Assembly (NCBI GenBank): GCA_030537145.1
Contig: JAUNON010000028.1
Coordinates: 1-33,392 of the forward strand
From: Lachnospiraceae bacterium
GTDB taxonomy: Bacteria; Bacillota; Clostridia; Lachnospirales; Lachnospiraceae
Direction: 5' to 3'
Length of the DNA: 33,392 bases
Shown: positions 6,863 through 14,899 of the stretch, in pieces
Layout: each line of letters starts with the position of its first letter
Numbering within the stretch: the stretch's first letter is position 1
Notes under the pieces: model-generated
Databases searched by the model: none
What the model was told of the DNA's origin: nothing
The model's input: only the letters and a program-made list of their open reading frames with translations
Made by a program: the position numbers and the translations under genes

Positions 6863-8032
6863 GTGAATCTGAATACCCTTACCTATCTGGCTATCTGCAT
6901 TTTTGCTGCATTACTGGCCGGAAAGATTGTAAAACAGATAAAGCTCCCCAATGTAACCGGATATCTGATCATCGGCATTCTTATCGGGCCCTGCTGCCTG
7001 GGGCTGCTGCCCCGTCAGGTAGTAGACAGCTTTGATATTATCTCTGAAATGGCTCTGGGCTTCATCGCCTTTTCCATCGGCGGAGAGTTTAAGCTGGATT
7101 ACCTGAAAAAGATCGGAAAAGCCCCGATCATTATTGCTATTTTTGAATCCTTTTTGGCTGTATTATTCGTGGATGTGGCCCTGATCGCCACCGGGCACAG
7201 CGTCCCGTTCTCTCTGTGCCTGGGTGCCATCGCTGCCGCCACCGCACCGGCTGCCACCCTGATGGTGGTGCGCCAATATAAGGCGGACGGCCCTGTGACA
7301 AAAACTCTGCTTCCTGTGGTGGCGATCGATGATGCCACCGCCCTGATGGCCTTCGGCATCTCCGTAGCGGTAGCAAAAGCATTGACCTCCAACGGTGACT
7401 CCAACCTGCTGTCCGCTCTGCTGGATCCGGTATACGAAATTGGCGGAGCCTTTCTGTTCGGCGGATTGCTGGGAATCGGGCTGGCCTTTCTGACCAAGTT
7501 TTTCCACAGCCGCAGCAACCGGCTGGCCGGCGCCATCGCCTTTGTATTCGTCTGCGAGGGTGTCTGCGATATGACAGGCTTCTCCGCTCTGCTGGCCTGC
7601 ATGGTCATGAGCGCCGTGTTTGTGAACCTGTCCAATGAATACGATAAGGTATTTGAGCAGGTGGACCGTCTCACTCCGCCGCTGTTCATGCTGTTCTTCC
7701 TGCTGTCCGGAGCGGACCTGGATATCTACATCATCCCCACGGTGGGCTTTGTGGGTGTCATTTATGTCATTTTCCGTGTGATCGGAAAGATCGTCGGAAG
7801 CAGCATCGGTTCCGCTCTTTCCCACACACAGCCGACCGTACGCAAATGGCTGGGCTTCACGCTGATCCCCCAGGCCGGCGTAGCCATCGGTCTGTCCAGC
7901 ATTGCCATGCAGGTTGTTCCGGCCTACGGCGAACAGATCCGGGCCGTAATCCTGTGCGGTACGGTAATCTATGAGCTGACCGGGCCTGTCATTACAAAGC
8001 TGGCGCTGACCAGGGCGGGAGAAATCCATTAA
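6863..8032 (+). CDS. CPA2-family cation:proton antiporter (Na+/K+ : H+)
   Basis: 389 aa, about 12 membrane spans, starting at GTG 6863 only 2 nt after the PII-like stop. It has the KefB/NapA-type N-terminus (KLPNVTGYLIIGILIGP) and an adjacent Asp pair, D156-D157 (VVAIDDATALMAFG), at the position of the ion-binding aspartates of CPA2 exchangers. There is no C-terminal RCK/TrkA domain, so the PII-like partner may replace that regulatory module. It exchanges monovalent cations for protons across the cytoplasmic membrane. Ion specificity cannot be read from the sequence. A strong terminator follows. Confidence 0.9.
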   Translation: MNLNTLTYLAICIFAALLAGKIVKQIKLPNVTGYLIIGILIGPCCLGLLPRQVVDSFDIISEMALGFIAFSIGGEFKLDYLKKIGKAPIIIAIFESFLAVLFVDVALIATGHSVPFSLCLGAIAAATAPAATLMVVRQYKADGPVTKTLLPVVAIDDATALMAFGISVAVAKALTSNGDSNLLSALLDPVYEIGGAFLFGGLLGIGLAFLTKFFHSRSNRLAGAIAFVFVCEGVCDMTGFSALLACMVMSAVFVNLSNEYDKVFEQVDRLTPPLFMLFFLLSGADLDIYIIPTVGFVGVIYVIFRVIGKIVGSSIGSALSHTQPTVRKWLGFTLIPQAGVAIGLSSIAMQVVPAYGEQIRAVILCGTVIYELTGPVITKLALTRAGEIH

Positions 8033-8062
8033 ACAGTACCTTCTATACAAATACAAGACTGC

Positions 8063-8103
8063 AAAAAGGCTGCCGCAAATGAGATTTCGCGGCAGCCTTT
8101 TTT
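8063..8103 (+). terminator. Intrinsic terminator after the antiporter (bidirectional)
   Basis: AAAAAGGCTGCCGC pairs with GCGGCAGCCTTTTTT around an 11-nt loop. It ends in a T run on plus and starts with an A run, so it also works on minus. The stem belongs to the GCTGCCGCAAA hairpin family. Confidence 0.85.
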
Positions 8104-8174
8104 CTGATATAGGAAAGCTCTCCCTTTCCTATATTATAAAATATCAGAAAAAGCACTTCGTGCGTTGATGCGCA
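8102..8174 (+). repeat. 73-bp direct repeat, copy 1
   Basis: Identical to 8245-8317 except for one base (GATATAGG versus GATACAGG). It contains nested pairing: TTCTGATAT with ATATCAGAA outside, AGGAAAG with CTTTCCT inside. The 70 nt between copies includes the hairpin GTGTGC-GAA-GCACAC. Confidence 0.85.
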
Positions 8175-8244
8175 GCTACGCGCGCGGAACAAAAGCTGTG
8201 CTGTCGAAATATTGGAACGCTGGAGTGTGCGAAGCACACTTTTG

Positions 8245-8317
8245 TTCTGATACAGGAAAGCTCTCCCTTTCCTATATTATAAAATATCAGAAAAAGCACT
8301 TCGTGCGTTGATGCGCA
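8245..8317 (+). repeat. 73-bp direct repeat, copy 2
   Basis: Second copy of the 8102-8174 unit, offset 143 nt. Its 3' part runs into the 44-bp interspersed repeat at 8291-8334. The small minus-strand open frames across both copies are by-products of the repeat. Confidence 0.85.
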
Positions 8318-8334
8318 CGGATGCATAAGGGAAT
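8291..8334 (+). repeat. Interspersed 44-bp repeat, partner of 4690-4733
   Basis: AAAAAGCACTTCGTGCGTTG continues into GATGCGCACGGATGCATAAG and GGAAT. The reverse complement of this stretch is found at 4690-4733. Confidence 0.7.
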
Positions 8335-8362
8335 TGATTGCTGTGCAATCTGCATCCGGCGC

Positions 8363-8426
8363 AAAAAATGCCTTCTCCCCTCAAGAATGAGGGGCAGGGG
8401 AGTTGAGATGCCGAAGACATTTTTTT
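8363..8426 (-). terminator. Terminator of the adenine methyltransferase gene
   Basis: Outer arms AAAAAATG and CATTTTTTT and an inner CCCCTCA-TTCT-TGAGGGG hairpin form a long stem ending in T runs on both strands. It starts 4 nt after the methyltransferase stop at 8430. Confidence 0.75.
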
Positions 8427-8429
8427 ATT

Positions 8430-9581
8430 TTAAAAATTTTCCCGTTTCCAGGGAATTTCCTCTTCCGGCACATTTGTAATCAGCAAATGCTCTGCGCTTC
8501 TGTCATTACGGCTGCGCATATTATAAAGATAGCGGTTATCAAAGGTCAGAATCCGAAATCCGCTGTATTGATAGAGTCCGTAAATATATTCCGTATTTTT
8601 GATGACCAGGAGAAATTTTGCCGGAGTCGTCCGCAGAAAACCGGCCAGCCGTTTCTGATCCTCCCGGCCAAATTCCTTCCCCTCATAGTCTGAAAAATCC
8701 GTGTCGTAAGGCGGATCAAGAAACAGGAAATCCCGATCCGTCAGATTAAGTCCCCGCAGGAAGGGTTCGAAATCCTGACAGTGAATCTCTGTCCGGCCCA
8801 GAAGCTTCTTCACTCCCTCCCCAAACATATGCTCCACCTTTGCGTCCAGATCCTTTCCGTTGTAGGAGATCCCGCCATAGGGAATGTTAAATTCCCCTTT
8901 ATGATTATAGCGAAACATGGAGCCGTAGCAGTACTCCCGGATGAAATAAAAATTAGCGATCCGATACTGCCTTGAGGCCACCAGCCTGCCCGCTGCAATT
9001 TCATTAAAAATATTCCGGAAATACATATAAAAGCCGCTGGTAAATCCGGTCACCAGGTTATCCTTCAGATCTTTGCCGCTAAAGGGCTTTCTCTGATTGT
9101 TCTGTATGGTCCGCAGGAACTTATCCTCCGTCATGCGCAGCATCTGCTCCAGAAAATCCTCCTGATCCAGTACCAGCTCCGTCATGATGGAGGGATCGCA
9201 AACCATCTGGCTCACCAGCCCAAGATTCAACTGCAGATTTTTTACATTGCGCCCGCTCTGAAGGGCGCTCTCATAGATACGGTAAAGCTCCAGGATATCC
9301 TCATACCGCTGGTCACAGCACTGCCTCAGTCCGGCAAAGCTCTGACAGTACAGCTTCAGGATCCGTTGAAACTGCCCGTCCTGTTCCTTCACCAGACGGT
9401 AAAATTCCATCAGGTCCTCTGAAACATCATTAATTACCGCCCGCTCCGGCTTCAGGTAAAAATAAACTGCGCCGCCGCCCACAAAGGGCTCTATATATCT
9501 GTCGTAATCCGGTATCAGCGAACCGAACCGGCTAATTTCGCTGGACTTACCGCCCGGCCATTTGATTAAAGGTTTTAACAT
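8430..9581 (-). CDS. D12-class N6-adenine DNA methyltransferase (Dam-like, orphan)
   Basis: 383 aa. The N-terminal KWPGGKSS (residues 7-14) and IEPFVGGGAVYFYL form the AdoMet-binding motifs of alpha-class D12 methyltransferases. DPPY at 289-292 is the catalytic motif. It transfers a methyl group to adenine N6 in a specific DNA site. The target recognition region lies between residues 50 and 280 and is longer than in Dam (278 aa in E. coli). No restriction enzyme gene is near, so it is an orphan, either epigenetic or protective. It ends at 8430 and starts 8 nt after the stop of the GreA-type gene, so the two probably share a transcript. Confidence 0.9.
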   Translation of the reverse strand: MLKPLIKWPGGKSSEISRFGSLIPDYDRYIEPFVGGGAVYFYLKPERAVINDVSEDLMEFYRLVKEQDGQFQRILKLYCQSFAGLRQCCDQRYEDILELYRIYESALQSGRNVKNLQLNLGLVSQMVCDPSIMTELVLDQEDFLEQMLRMTEDKFLRTIQNNQRKPFSGKDLKDNLVTGFTSGFYMYFRNIFNEIAAGRLVASRQYRIANFYFIREYCYGSMFRYNHKGEFNIPYGGISYNGKDLDAKVEHMFGEGVKKLLGRTEIHCQDFEPFLRGLNLTDRDFLFLDPPYDTDFSDYEGKEFGREDQKRLAGFLRTTPAKFLLVIKNTEYIYGLYQYSGFRILTFDNRYLYNMRSRNDRSAEHLLITNVPEEEIPWKRENF

Positions 9582-9589
9582 TTGTTCTC

Positions 9590-10093
9590 CTAGAATTTCC
9601 GAATCGCATCGCTTCCGTCATCTACTGTATTTACGATAGATTTAATCACTACATCATAGCCATAATCCGCATCCACCTTAATATGCACCCGGTCATTCAC
9701 CTTATGCCCCATCAGAGCCTTCCCCAGCGGAGATTCAATGCTGATCAGGCCCTTCAGGGAATTCCCCCTGATAGAAGTTACCAGCTTATAGGTTTCCGTC
9801 ATGTCATCTTCCTCAAAATAGACCTCCACCGTATTATTCAGGCCCACCTCATCCTCTTTGGAATCCTCCGAAATCACCCGTGCATTTTTCAGCATCCGCT
9901 CCAGATAACGGATCCGGCTCTCATTCTGATTTTTATCCCGTTTTGCCGCATAATACTCAAAATTTTCGCTCAGATCCCCCTGGGCCCTGGCCTCCTTCAC
10001 CGCCTCGATGGCCTCCTTGCGCACCACCAGCTTCCGGTATTCAATTTCCTTTTCTATCTTTTCCACGTCCTTGCGTGTCAATTCCTCTGCCAA
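9590..10093 (-). CDS. GreA/GreB-family transcription elongation factor
   Basis: 167 aa from TTG 10093, preceded 8 nt upstream by AGAGG. An in-frame ATG at 10183 would add 30 residues of non-GreA sequence, has no RBS and abuts the MITE-like element. The N-terminal coiled coil carries the acidic tip GDLSENFEYYAAKRDKNQNE, which in GreA enters the RNA polymerase secondary channel and promotes transcript cleavage. The C-terminal FKBP-like domain (NTVEVYFEEDD, ESPLGKALMGHKVNDRV) follows. It rescues backtracked RNA polymerase. It is probably transcribed with the methyltransferase gene downstream. The family is sure; which paralogue is open. Confidence 0.88.
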   Translation of the reverse strand: MAEELTRKDVEKIEKEIEYRKLVVRKEAIEAVKEARAQGDLSENFEYYAAKRDKNQNESRIRYLERMLKNARVISEDSKEDEVGLNNTVEVYFEEDDMTETYKLVTSIRGNSLKGLISIESPLGKALMGHKVNDRVHIKVDADYGYDVVIKSIVNTVDDGSDAIRKF

Positions 10094-10185
10094 TTCAACT
10101 ACCTCTTTTCTATTATCAGGAGCTCCTGCCGCCCGGAGTACGAAAATCGCTCCCGGTTTTGGCCCCGCTGTAATTCTTATCATAT

Positions 10186-10242
10186 GTAACAGTTCAGCCC
10201 TGGGCTTTGCAGCCAGTACAAAGCCCTGGGCTGAACTGTTAC
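10186..10242. mobile_element. 57-bp MITE-like palindrome with perfect 8-bp target duplication
   Basis: Arms of 24 nt (GTAACAGTTCAGCCC, one mismatch, GGGCTTTG) surround a CAGCCAGTA centre. It is flanked directly by TATCATAT on both sides (10178-10185 and 10243-10250), an exact 8-bp duplication. GTAA ends and 8-bp duplications are the hallmark of IS66-family transposition. Confidence 0.8.
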
Positions 10243-10312
10243 TATCATATCACAATTTAACAGAACAGCAAATGGCATTTTTTGCGCATCGTTTGCCCGC
10301 AGGACCTTTCTT

Positions 10313-11275
10313 TTATACTTTCCCCATCGCAGCCTTCTTTGGCATCCCGCGCTCTTGCTGCGCAATAAAAATCCCTGCGCTTACCAGCACCAGCGCGATC
10401 AGGCTTTTGACCCCCTTTGCCTGGTCTGCCTCCCCCAGCAGCAATGCAGACAGCAGCACCCCGAATACCGGATTTGAGAAACCAAACACCGCTACCCTGG
10501 ACACCGGATTGTATTTCAGCAGAATACTCCAGACAGAATAGGCAGCAGCCGACAGAAAGGCCAGATAAATCAGCACGGCAGCACCCTGCCCGCCGGCCCG
10601 GTTCAGCCTTCCGCCCAGGACCAGCCCGGTCAGGATCATCACGATACCGCCGCAGATAAACTGATAGCCGCTGAGCGTCACCGGATTTTCCTTTTGGGAA
10701 TAGCGCTTGCTTAATACGGAGGAAATGGCATAGGCCACCGTAGACAGAAGAATAAAGCCTTCCCCGTTCAGCCGGAAGTTCAGATCCATTCCGCCGCCGC
10801 CCAGATTAATGATCACTACGCCTGCGAAGCCCAGCCCGCAGCCTGCCAGCTTTCGCCATGTGATCTTTTCCATTCGGAAAACCAGGCTGGCAATCAAAAT
10901 GGAAATAAAGACGTTGCTGCCCTCAATGACAGAAGCCTTGACTCCTGTTGTATTGGCAAGGCCGATATAAAACAGAAAATACTGCAGCATGGTCTGAAAA
11001 ATGCTTAATTTCAGCACCATTGCCCAGGAAGTCCGCCTGGGGATCAGCAGTTTGCGTCCGGCGGCTGAACCGGCCAGGACAGCAAAGATGCCGGCCAGTG
11101 TAAAACGGCACCCTGCGAACAGGATCTGTGCCGCCGTATCCTCGGCAGGTATCTCAAACAATCGGTATCCGATTTTTATCATGGGAAATGCGCTGCCCCA
11201 CAGGGCACAGCAAAACAGGGCCAGCAGCCCCACCACCCAGGTTTTTGTCAGCCAGTTTTCTTTTTCCTTTGTCAT
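10313..11275 (-). CDS. EamA/DMT-superfamily transporter
   Basis: 320 aa with ten predicted membrane spans in two EamA repeats (WGSAFPMIKIGY in the first; NPVFGVLLSALLLGE in the second). These carriers usually export amino acids or other small metabolites across the cytoplasmic membrane. The start ATG at 11275 overlaps the stop of the upstream EamA gene by 4 nt, with GGAAAAGG as RBS, so the two are translationally coupled and may act as a pair. It lies downstream of the PrdF-TetR gene. A link to proline or another Stickland substrate is only inferred. Confidence 0.88.
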   Translation of the reverse strand: MTKEKENWLTKTWVVGLLALFCCALWGSAFPMIKIGYRLFEIPAEDTAAQILFAGCRFTLAGIFAVLAGSAAGRKLLIPRRTSWAMVLKLSIFQTMLQYFLFYIGLANTTGVKASVIEGSNVFISILIASLVFRMEKITWRKLAGCGLGFAGVVIINLGGGGMDLNFRLNGEGFILLSTVAYAISSVLSKRYSQKENPVTLSGYQFICGGIVMILTGLVLGGRLNRAGGQGAAVLIYLAFLSAAAYSVWSILLKYNPVSRVAVFGFSNPVFGVLLSALLLGEADQAKGVKSLIALVLVSAGIFIAQQERGMPKKAAMGKV

Positions 11276-12249
11276 CCTTTTCCACCCTCTTCTGCTTTCC
11301 CATTTTTTTCGGCTTTTTCCGCTTTATCCAGGCACACATACATCCACAATCCTGCAAGAATAATCATTCCTCCGATGATCTGCACCGTTCCGGGCACCTG
11401 GCCAAAGAGCAGGAGCCCCAGCAGGGTAGCAAATACCGGCTCTCCCAGCTTGGCAGTGGATATAAAAGCCGCCGGCACATATTTCAGCCCCCAGCTAAAG
11501 ACGCTGTGTCCCAGCAGCGTACAGAATACTGCCATCCCCAGTGCGCAGCCGTAATCCTTCCATTCGTATCCCGTCAGGGCAGTATGACCGGCAGCGCAGA
11601 ACACAGAAAGCACAAGAGCACTGGCGGCATACACCAGAAACGTATACAGCGTCGTGGTCATGTGGGTGCGCTGCCGTCTCCCGATCAGCGTATAGACGGA
11701 AACAAACACCGCTCCTGCCAGCGCCAGGATGTCCCCATGCAGTACATCACTTCCTGCCCGGCTGTCCGAAAGAGCCAAAAGGACGCTTCCTGCAAAGGTC
11801 AGCAAAATCCCGGCTGCCCCTGCTCCGGACAGTCTTTCCCGGAACACAAGTACCGTTACCAGCGCCACAAAGAAAACCTCCGTATCCACCAGCACCGTGC
11901 TGGAGGCAATAGAAGTATAGCGAATCGATTCAAAATACGCCGAAAAATGACAGGCCAGAAAAAAACCGCTGGCGCAGCAGTACAGCAGATCCTTCTTTTT
12001 CAGACCTTTTAATTCCTCCCGGCAATTTCTCCATACGGCAGGCAGCAAAAGCAGCGCCGTCAGCAGCATACGGTAAAACGCCAGCACCACGGAGGGCGCT
12101 GACGCATATTTTACCAGAATAGCCGAGAACGATACCCCCACCACTCCCAGCAATACGATGATTTTACATTTGATAGTATCCATATTTTTCCTCATACACA
12201 AGCATACGGCGCCTTTCCGGACATGTATTCCGTTCCGTCCGCCGTTCAT
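11272..12249 (-). CDS. EamA/DMT-superfamily transporter
   Basis: 325 aa from ATG 12249, supported by AAAGGAG 5 nt upstream. The stop of the racemase-TetR gene is only 10 nt upstream, so both are on one transcript. It has about ten membrane spans and two EamA repeats (SFSAILVKYASAPSVVLAFYR; KLGEPVFATLLGLLLFGQVPG). The first ~25 residues are polar and the C-terminus is charged. Probably an exporter of an amino acid or related metabolite; substrate unknown. It overlaps the next EamA gene by 4 nt. Confidence 0.88.
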   Translation of the reverse strand: MNGGRNGIHVRKGAVCLCMRKNMDTIKCKIIVLLGVVGVSFSAILVKYASAPSVVLAFYRMLLTALLLLPAVWRNCREELKGLKKKDLLYCCASGFFLACHFSAYFESIRYTSIASSTVLVDTEVFFVALVTVLVFRERLSGAGAAGILLTFAGSVLLALSDSRAGSDVLHGDILALAGAVFVSVYTLIGRRQRTHMTTTLYTFLVYAASALVLSVFCAAGHTALTGYEWKDYGCALGMAVFCTLLGHSVFSWGLKYVPAAFISTAKLGEPVFATLLGLLLFGQVPGTVQIIGGMIILAGLWMYVCLDKAEKAEKNGKAEEGGKG

Positions 12250-12259
12250 GCCGACTCCT

Positions 12260-13888
12260 TTATTTCAGGAACTGCTTCATGTATCCCGGCAGCATCCGGC
12301 TGCTGTAATCCGTCAGGCTGTAATCCTCCTCCCGGACACACCAGTCATACAGCATCCCCCGCTCGAAAAGCACATAGGCATCCGCCATCTCCCGGGCAGT
12401 GAAATTTGTACTGAACTCCCCGCTGCTTTGTCCCGTTTCCATAGTTCTCTGAATCAACTGGAAATACAGACGTTCCTTGCTGGTCAGGTGGTTCTTGCCT
12501 TCCGATCCTGTCATGGATCCCGTCATGGATGCGGAATACTCCTGCGCCAGCAGCTTTTTCGGCACCTCATTTTCAATCATACGAAACAGTTCTTTATTAA
12601 AGAACAGCAGCTTTTCATACTGGCTCAGACGCGGATTCAGCTCCAGCAGCAGCTCTGCATATTTTGCATCGAACAGATCCGGCAGGGCATCCACCAGATC
12701 TTCCTTCTTTTCATACATGGACAGGAAGGTCTCCATGGAAACGCCGGCCTTCCGTACGATATCCTCCACCGTGGTCTCGTCATAGCCGGTGGTGCGAAAC
12801 AGCTTCCAGGCAGCCCGAACCACCTTCACCTGATCGCTGACCGGCGGGATTTCTTTCTTCTTTCCAAATAAAAAGCCCAGCTCCAGAGGATCCTCCTCAT
12901 CCAGCAGCCAGGTATTATATCCGGTCACATAAGCGCTTCCCGTAATCTGCGGGATAATAGCCTGGATCTCCTCATTCAGCGCCACCTTTTCTACGGCAAC
13001 TCCCCGGAACATGGAACCGGTAATGCTCTCATAGACAAATTCCTGTCCCAGCCCGATTTCTCCTCTGGCATAAAGCGCCGCCAGCTTTGCGCTGGTTCCT
13101 GTCCCGCAGGGAGAACGGTCCGCCTGGCTTTCCCCAAAAATAACCACATTTTTCTTATCCGCCGCCGGATTGGTGGGGCTGCAGTAAAATTCCACCAGAT
13201 CCACCGTGGTAATATCCAGGTACGGATGCCGGATCTCTACGGTATCATTGATCTTTTTCATCAGCTTCATTCCCAGATCCGTGATCTCTTCAATATTATC
13301 CATGGTGATCTCCAGCCCTATTTTCTCCGCATTCACCAGGGCAAAAAAGCTTCCCCCAAAGGAAATATCCGCCATGACGGTGCCGTAGCCGGACATTTCC
13401 ACCGGAATATTTTCTTTATAGAGGAAGGCCGGCACATTCAGGATACTGACTTCCACAGCCTTTCCTTTTTCCACCTTGACCTTGGTACGGATAATTCCGG
13501 ACGGCGCATCCAGCACCACCTCAGTATAAGGCTCTGTCACGGGAACCAGCCCGGTCTCCACGGCTACCGTAGCCGTGCCGATGCTTCCGTGGCCGCACAT
13601 ATTCAGATATCCGCCGCTGTCCATAAAAATAACGCCCAGGTCTGCCTCCTCATGTACCGGCCGGGTAAGCAGCGCTCCGAACATGTCTCTGTGTCCCCGG
13701 GGTTCCAGCATCAGCGCCCTTCGGTAATGGTCATAATGCTGTTCCAGAAACTTTTTCTTCTCCATCATCGTATCGCCCGGCAGCTCCGGAAATCCCTCCA
13801 TTACGATACGCGTGGGTTCTCCCATCGTATGAGAATCCACTGTCACAAATTTATGCTGATATTCCTGCATCTTCGGTTCGAATTTCAT
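12260..13888 (-). CDS. prdF: Proline racemase fused to a C-terminal TetR-type regulator domain
   Basis: 542 aa from ATG 13888 (AGGAG 6 nt upstream); an ATG at 13912 lacks a well-placed RBS. Residues 1-340 are a full PrdF-type proline racemase, which interconverts L- and D-proline. Both catalytic cysteines are present: Cys98 in MCGHG and Cys261 in DRSPCGTGTSA. The usual racemase C-terminus (GSAYVTGYN, DEEDPLELGFLF) is intact. The same frame continues, without a stop, into about 195 residues that look like a TetR regulator: helix-turn-helix at about 350-395 (TTVEDIVRKAGVSMETFLSMYEKKEDL), then an all-helical ligand/dimer domain. Racemases of this family are normally about 335-340 aa, so this is a fusion. 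A 4-residue duplication (MTGSMTGS) lies in the regulator part. It heads an operon with two EamA transporters and neighbours the prd operon. Confidence 0.93.
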   Translation of the reverse strand: MKFEPKMQEYQHKFVTVDSHTMGEPTRIVMEGFPELPGDTMMEKKKFLEQHYDHYRRALMLEPRGHRDMFGALLTRPVHEEADLGVIFMDSGGYLNMCGHGSIGTATVAVETGLVPVTEPYTEVVLDAPSGIIRTKVKVEKGKAVEVSILNVPAFLYKENIPVEMSGYGTVMADISFGGSFFALVNAEKIGLEITMDNIEEITDLGMKLMKKINDTVEIRHPYLDITTVDLVEFYCSPTNPAADKKNVVIFGESQADRSPCGTGTSAKLAALYARGEIGLGQEFVYESITGSMFRGVAVEKVALNEEIQAIIPQITGSAYVTGYNTWLLDEEDPLELGFLFGKKKEIPPVSDQVKVVRAAWKLFRTTGYDETTVEDIVRKAGVSMETFLSMYEKKEDLVDALPDLFDAKYAELLLELNPRLSQYEKLLFFNKELFRMIENEVPKKLLAQEYSASMTGSMTGSEGKNHLTSKERLYFQLIQRTMETGQSSGEFSTNFTAREMADAYVLFERGMLYDWCVREEDYSLTDYSSRMLPGYMKQFLK

Positions 13889-13939
13889 GTTATCTCCTAT
13901 CCGCCTGTCCATTGTTTTGAGGCTCCCGCTAAACAGAAG

Positions 13940-13967
13940 CTTATCACAGCATCCGTTCCTTTTGCAA
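13940..13967 (-). promoter_or_regulatory. Probable promoter of the prdF-tetR/EamA operon
   Basis: On the minus strand, TTGCAA (13962-13967), 16 nt, GATAAG (13940-13945) preceded by TGT (extended -10). Inverted 7-mers GAGGCTC (13919-13925) and GAGCCTC (13968-13974) bracket it and could be operator half-sites. Confidence 0.4.
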
Positions 13968-14027
13968 GAGCCTCTATGGAATAATTATGAAAATAGAAAC
14001 TGGCATATCGTAATTCGGACAAAAGCC

Positions 14028-14092
14028 GCCGCAAAAGCAAACTGCCAAAGCGTCCGTATCCGGAAACTTTACGGAGATTCCGCAGAGAACGG
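14028..14092 (-). terminator. Hairpin region downstream of the second ABC ATPase gene
   Basis: On the minus strand, GCCG...CTGCGGAA at one side and TTTTGCGGCGGCTTTTG at the other enclose an inner TCCGTA / TACGGA hairpin. It ends in a short T-rich run. It resembles the GC(T/C)GC(T/C)GCAAA hairpin family and lies just after the stop at 14098. The pairing is imperfect. Confidence 0.4.
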
Positions 14093-14097
14093 CTCTC

Positions 14098-14844
14098 CTA
14101 CTTATTTAATACCCGGGACAGGAATGCTTTCGTACGTTCTTCCTTCGGATTGGTAAAGATCTCCTCCGGTGTCCCCTCCTCCACAATATATCCTTTATCC
14201 ATAAAAACCACCCGGTCTGCCACATCTCTGGCAAAGCCCATCTCATGCGTCACCACCAGCATGGTCATTCCCTCCCTGGCCAGATCCTTCATAACAGACA
14301 ACACCTCTCCCACCAGCTCCGGATCCAGAGCGGAAGTGGGTTCATCAAACAACAGCGCCCTGGGCTCCATAGCCAGCGCCCGGGCAATGGCTACCCGCTG
14401 CTGCTGTCCGCCGGACAGGGTGCGGGGATAAACATCCGCCTTCTCTGCCAGCCCTACCTTTTCCAAAAGCTCCATGGCCTTTTCCCTGGCGGCATCCTTT
14501 GCCTTGCGCCTGGTCAGTACCGGAGCCAGCATTACATTCTGAAGCACCGTTTTCTGCGGAAACAGATTGAAACGCTGAAATACCATTCCAACCTCCTCCC
14601 GGAATCGGCGGATATCATAGCCTTTATCTAAAATATAATCTCCTCCGTAACGGATGGTGCCTCCGGAAGGCATCTCCAACTGATTCAGGCACCGCAGGAA
14701 GGTGCTTTTTCCGGAACCGGAAGGGCCGATGATAACCACCACCTCTCCCTCCATCACATTCATCGAAATATCCTTTAACACTTCCAGATCTCCAAAGCTT
14801 TTGGAAAGCTTATGAATTTGCAGCATCACTTTATCTGATTTCAT
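14098..14844 (-). CDS. Polar amino acid ABC transporter, ATP-binding protein (second system)
   Basis: 248 aa. Walker [10 protein letters not shown] at residues 40-48, Q-loop [10 protein letters not shown], signature LSGGQQQR, Walker [15 protein letters not shown] and the D-loop/H-loop region [23 protein letters not shown] GlnQ-type ATPase. RBS AGAGGAG 7 nt before the ATG. It is the third gene of the operon of binding protein (15775), permease (14900) and ATPase. Its position between PrdF and the prd operon makes proline or another Stickland amino acid an attractive, unproven substrate. Confidence 0.93.
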   Translation of the reverse strand: MKSDKVMLQIHKLSKSFGDLEVLKDISMNVMEGEVVVIIGPSGSGKSTFLRCLNQLEMPSGGTIRYGGDYILDKGYDIRRFREEVGMVFQRFNLFPQKTVLQNVMLAPVLTRRKAKDAAREKAMELLEKVGLAEKADVYPRTLSGGQQQRVAIARALAMEPRALLFDEPTSALDPELVGEVLSVMKDLAREGMTMLVVTHEMGFARDVADRVVFMDKGYIVEEGTPEEIFTNPKEERTKAFLSRVLNK

Positions 14845-14899
14845 ATTACCGCTCCTCTCTTTCTGTCCGCTTCCTATACCCTATACAAAGATTCTCCCG

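Noticed and set aside
8102..8317. Possible CRISPR array
   Set aside because: Only two copies of a 73-bp unit with a 70-nt gap, no short regular repeats and no cas genes.
8043..8326. Two small minus-strand frames with similar sequence
   Set aside because: They arise from the 73-bp direct repeat and terminator stems, not from coding selection.
11128..12012. Plus-strand frames opposite the EamA genes and opposite the racemase (12158-12871, 13226-13984)
   Set aside because: Shadow frames with no recognisable protein and no RBS.
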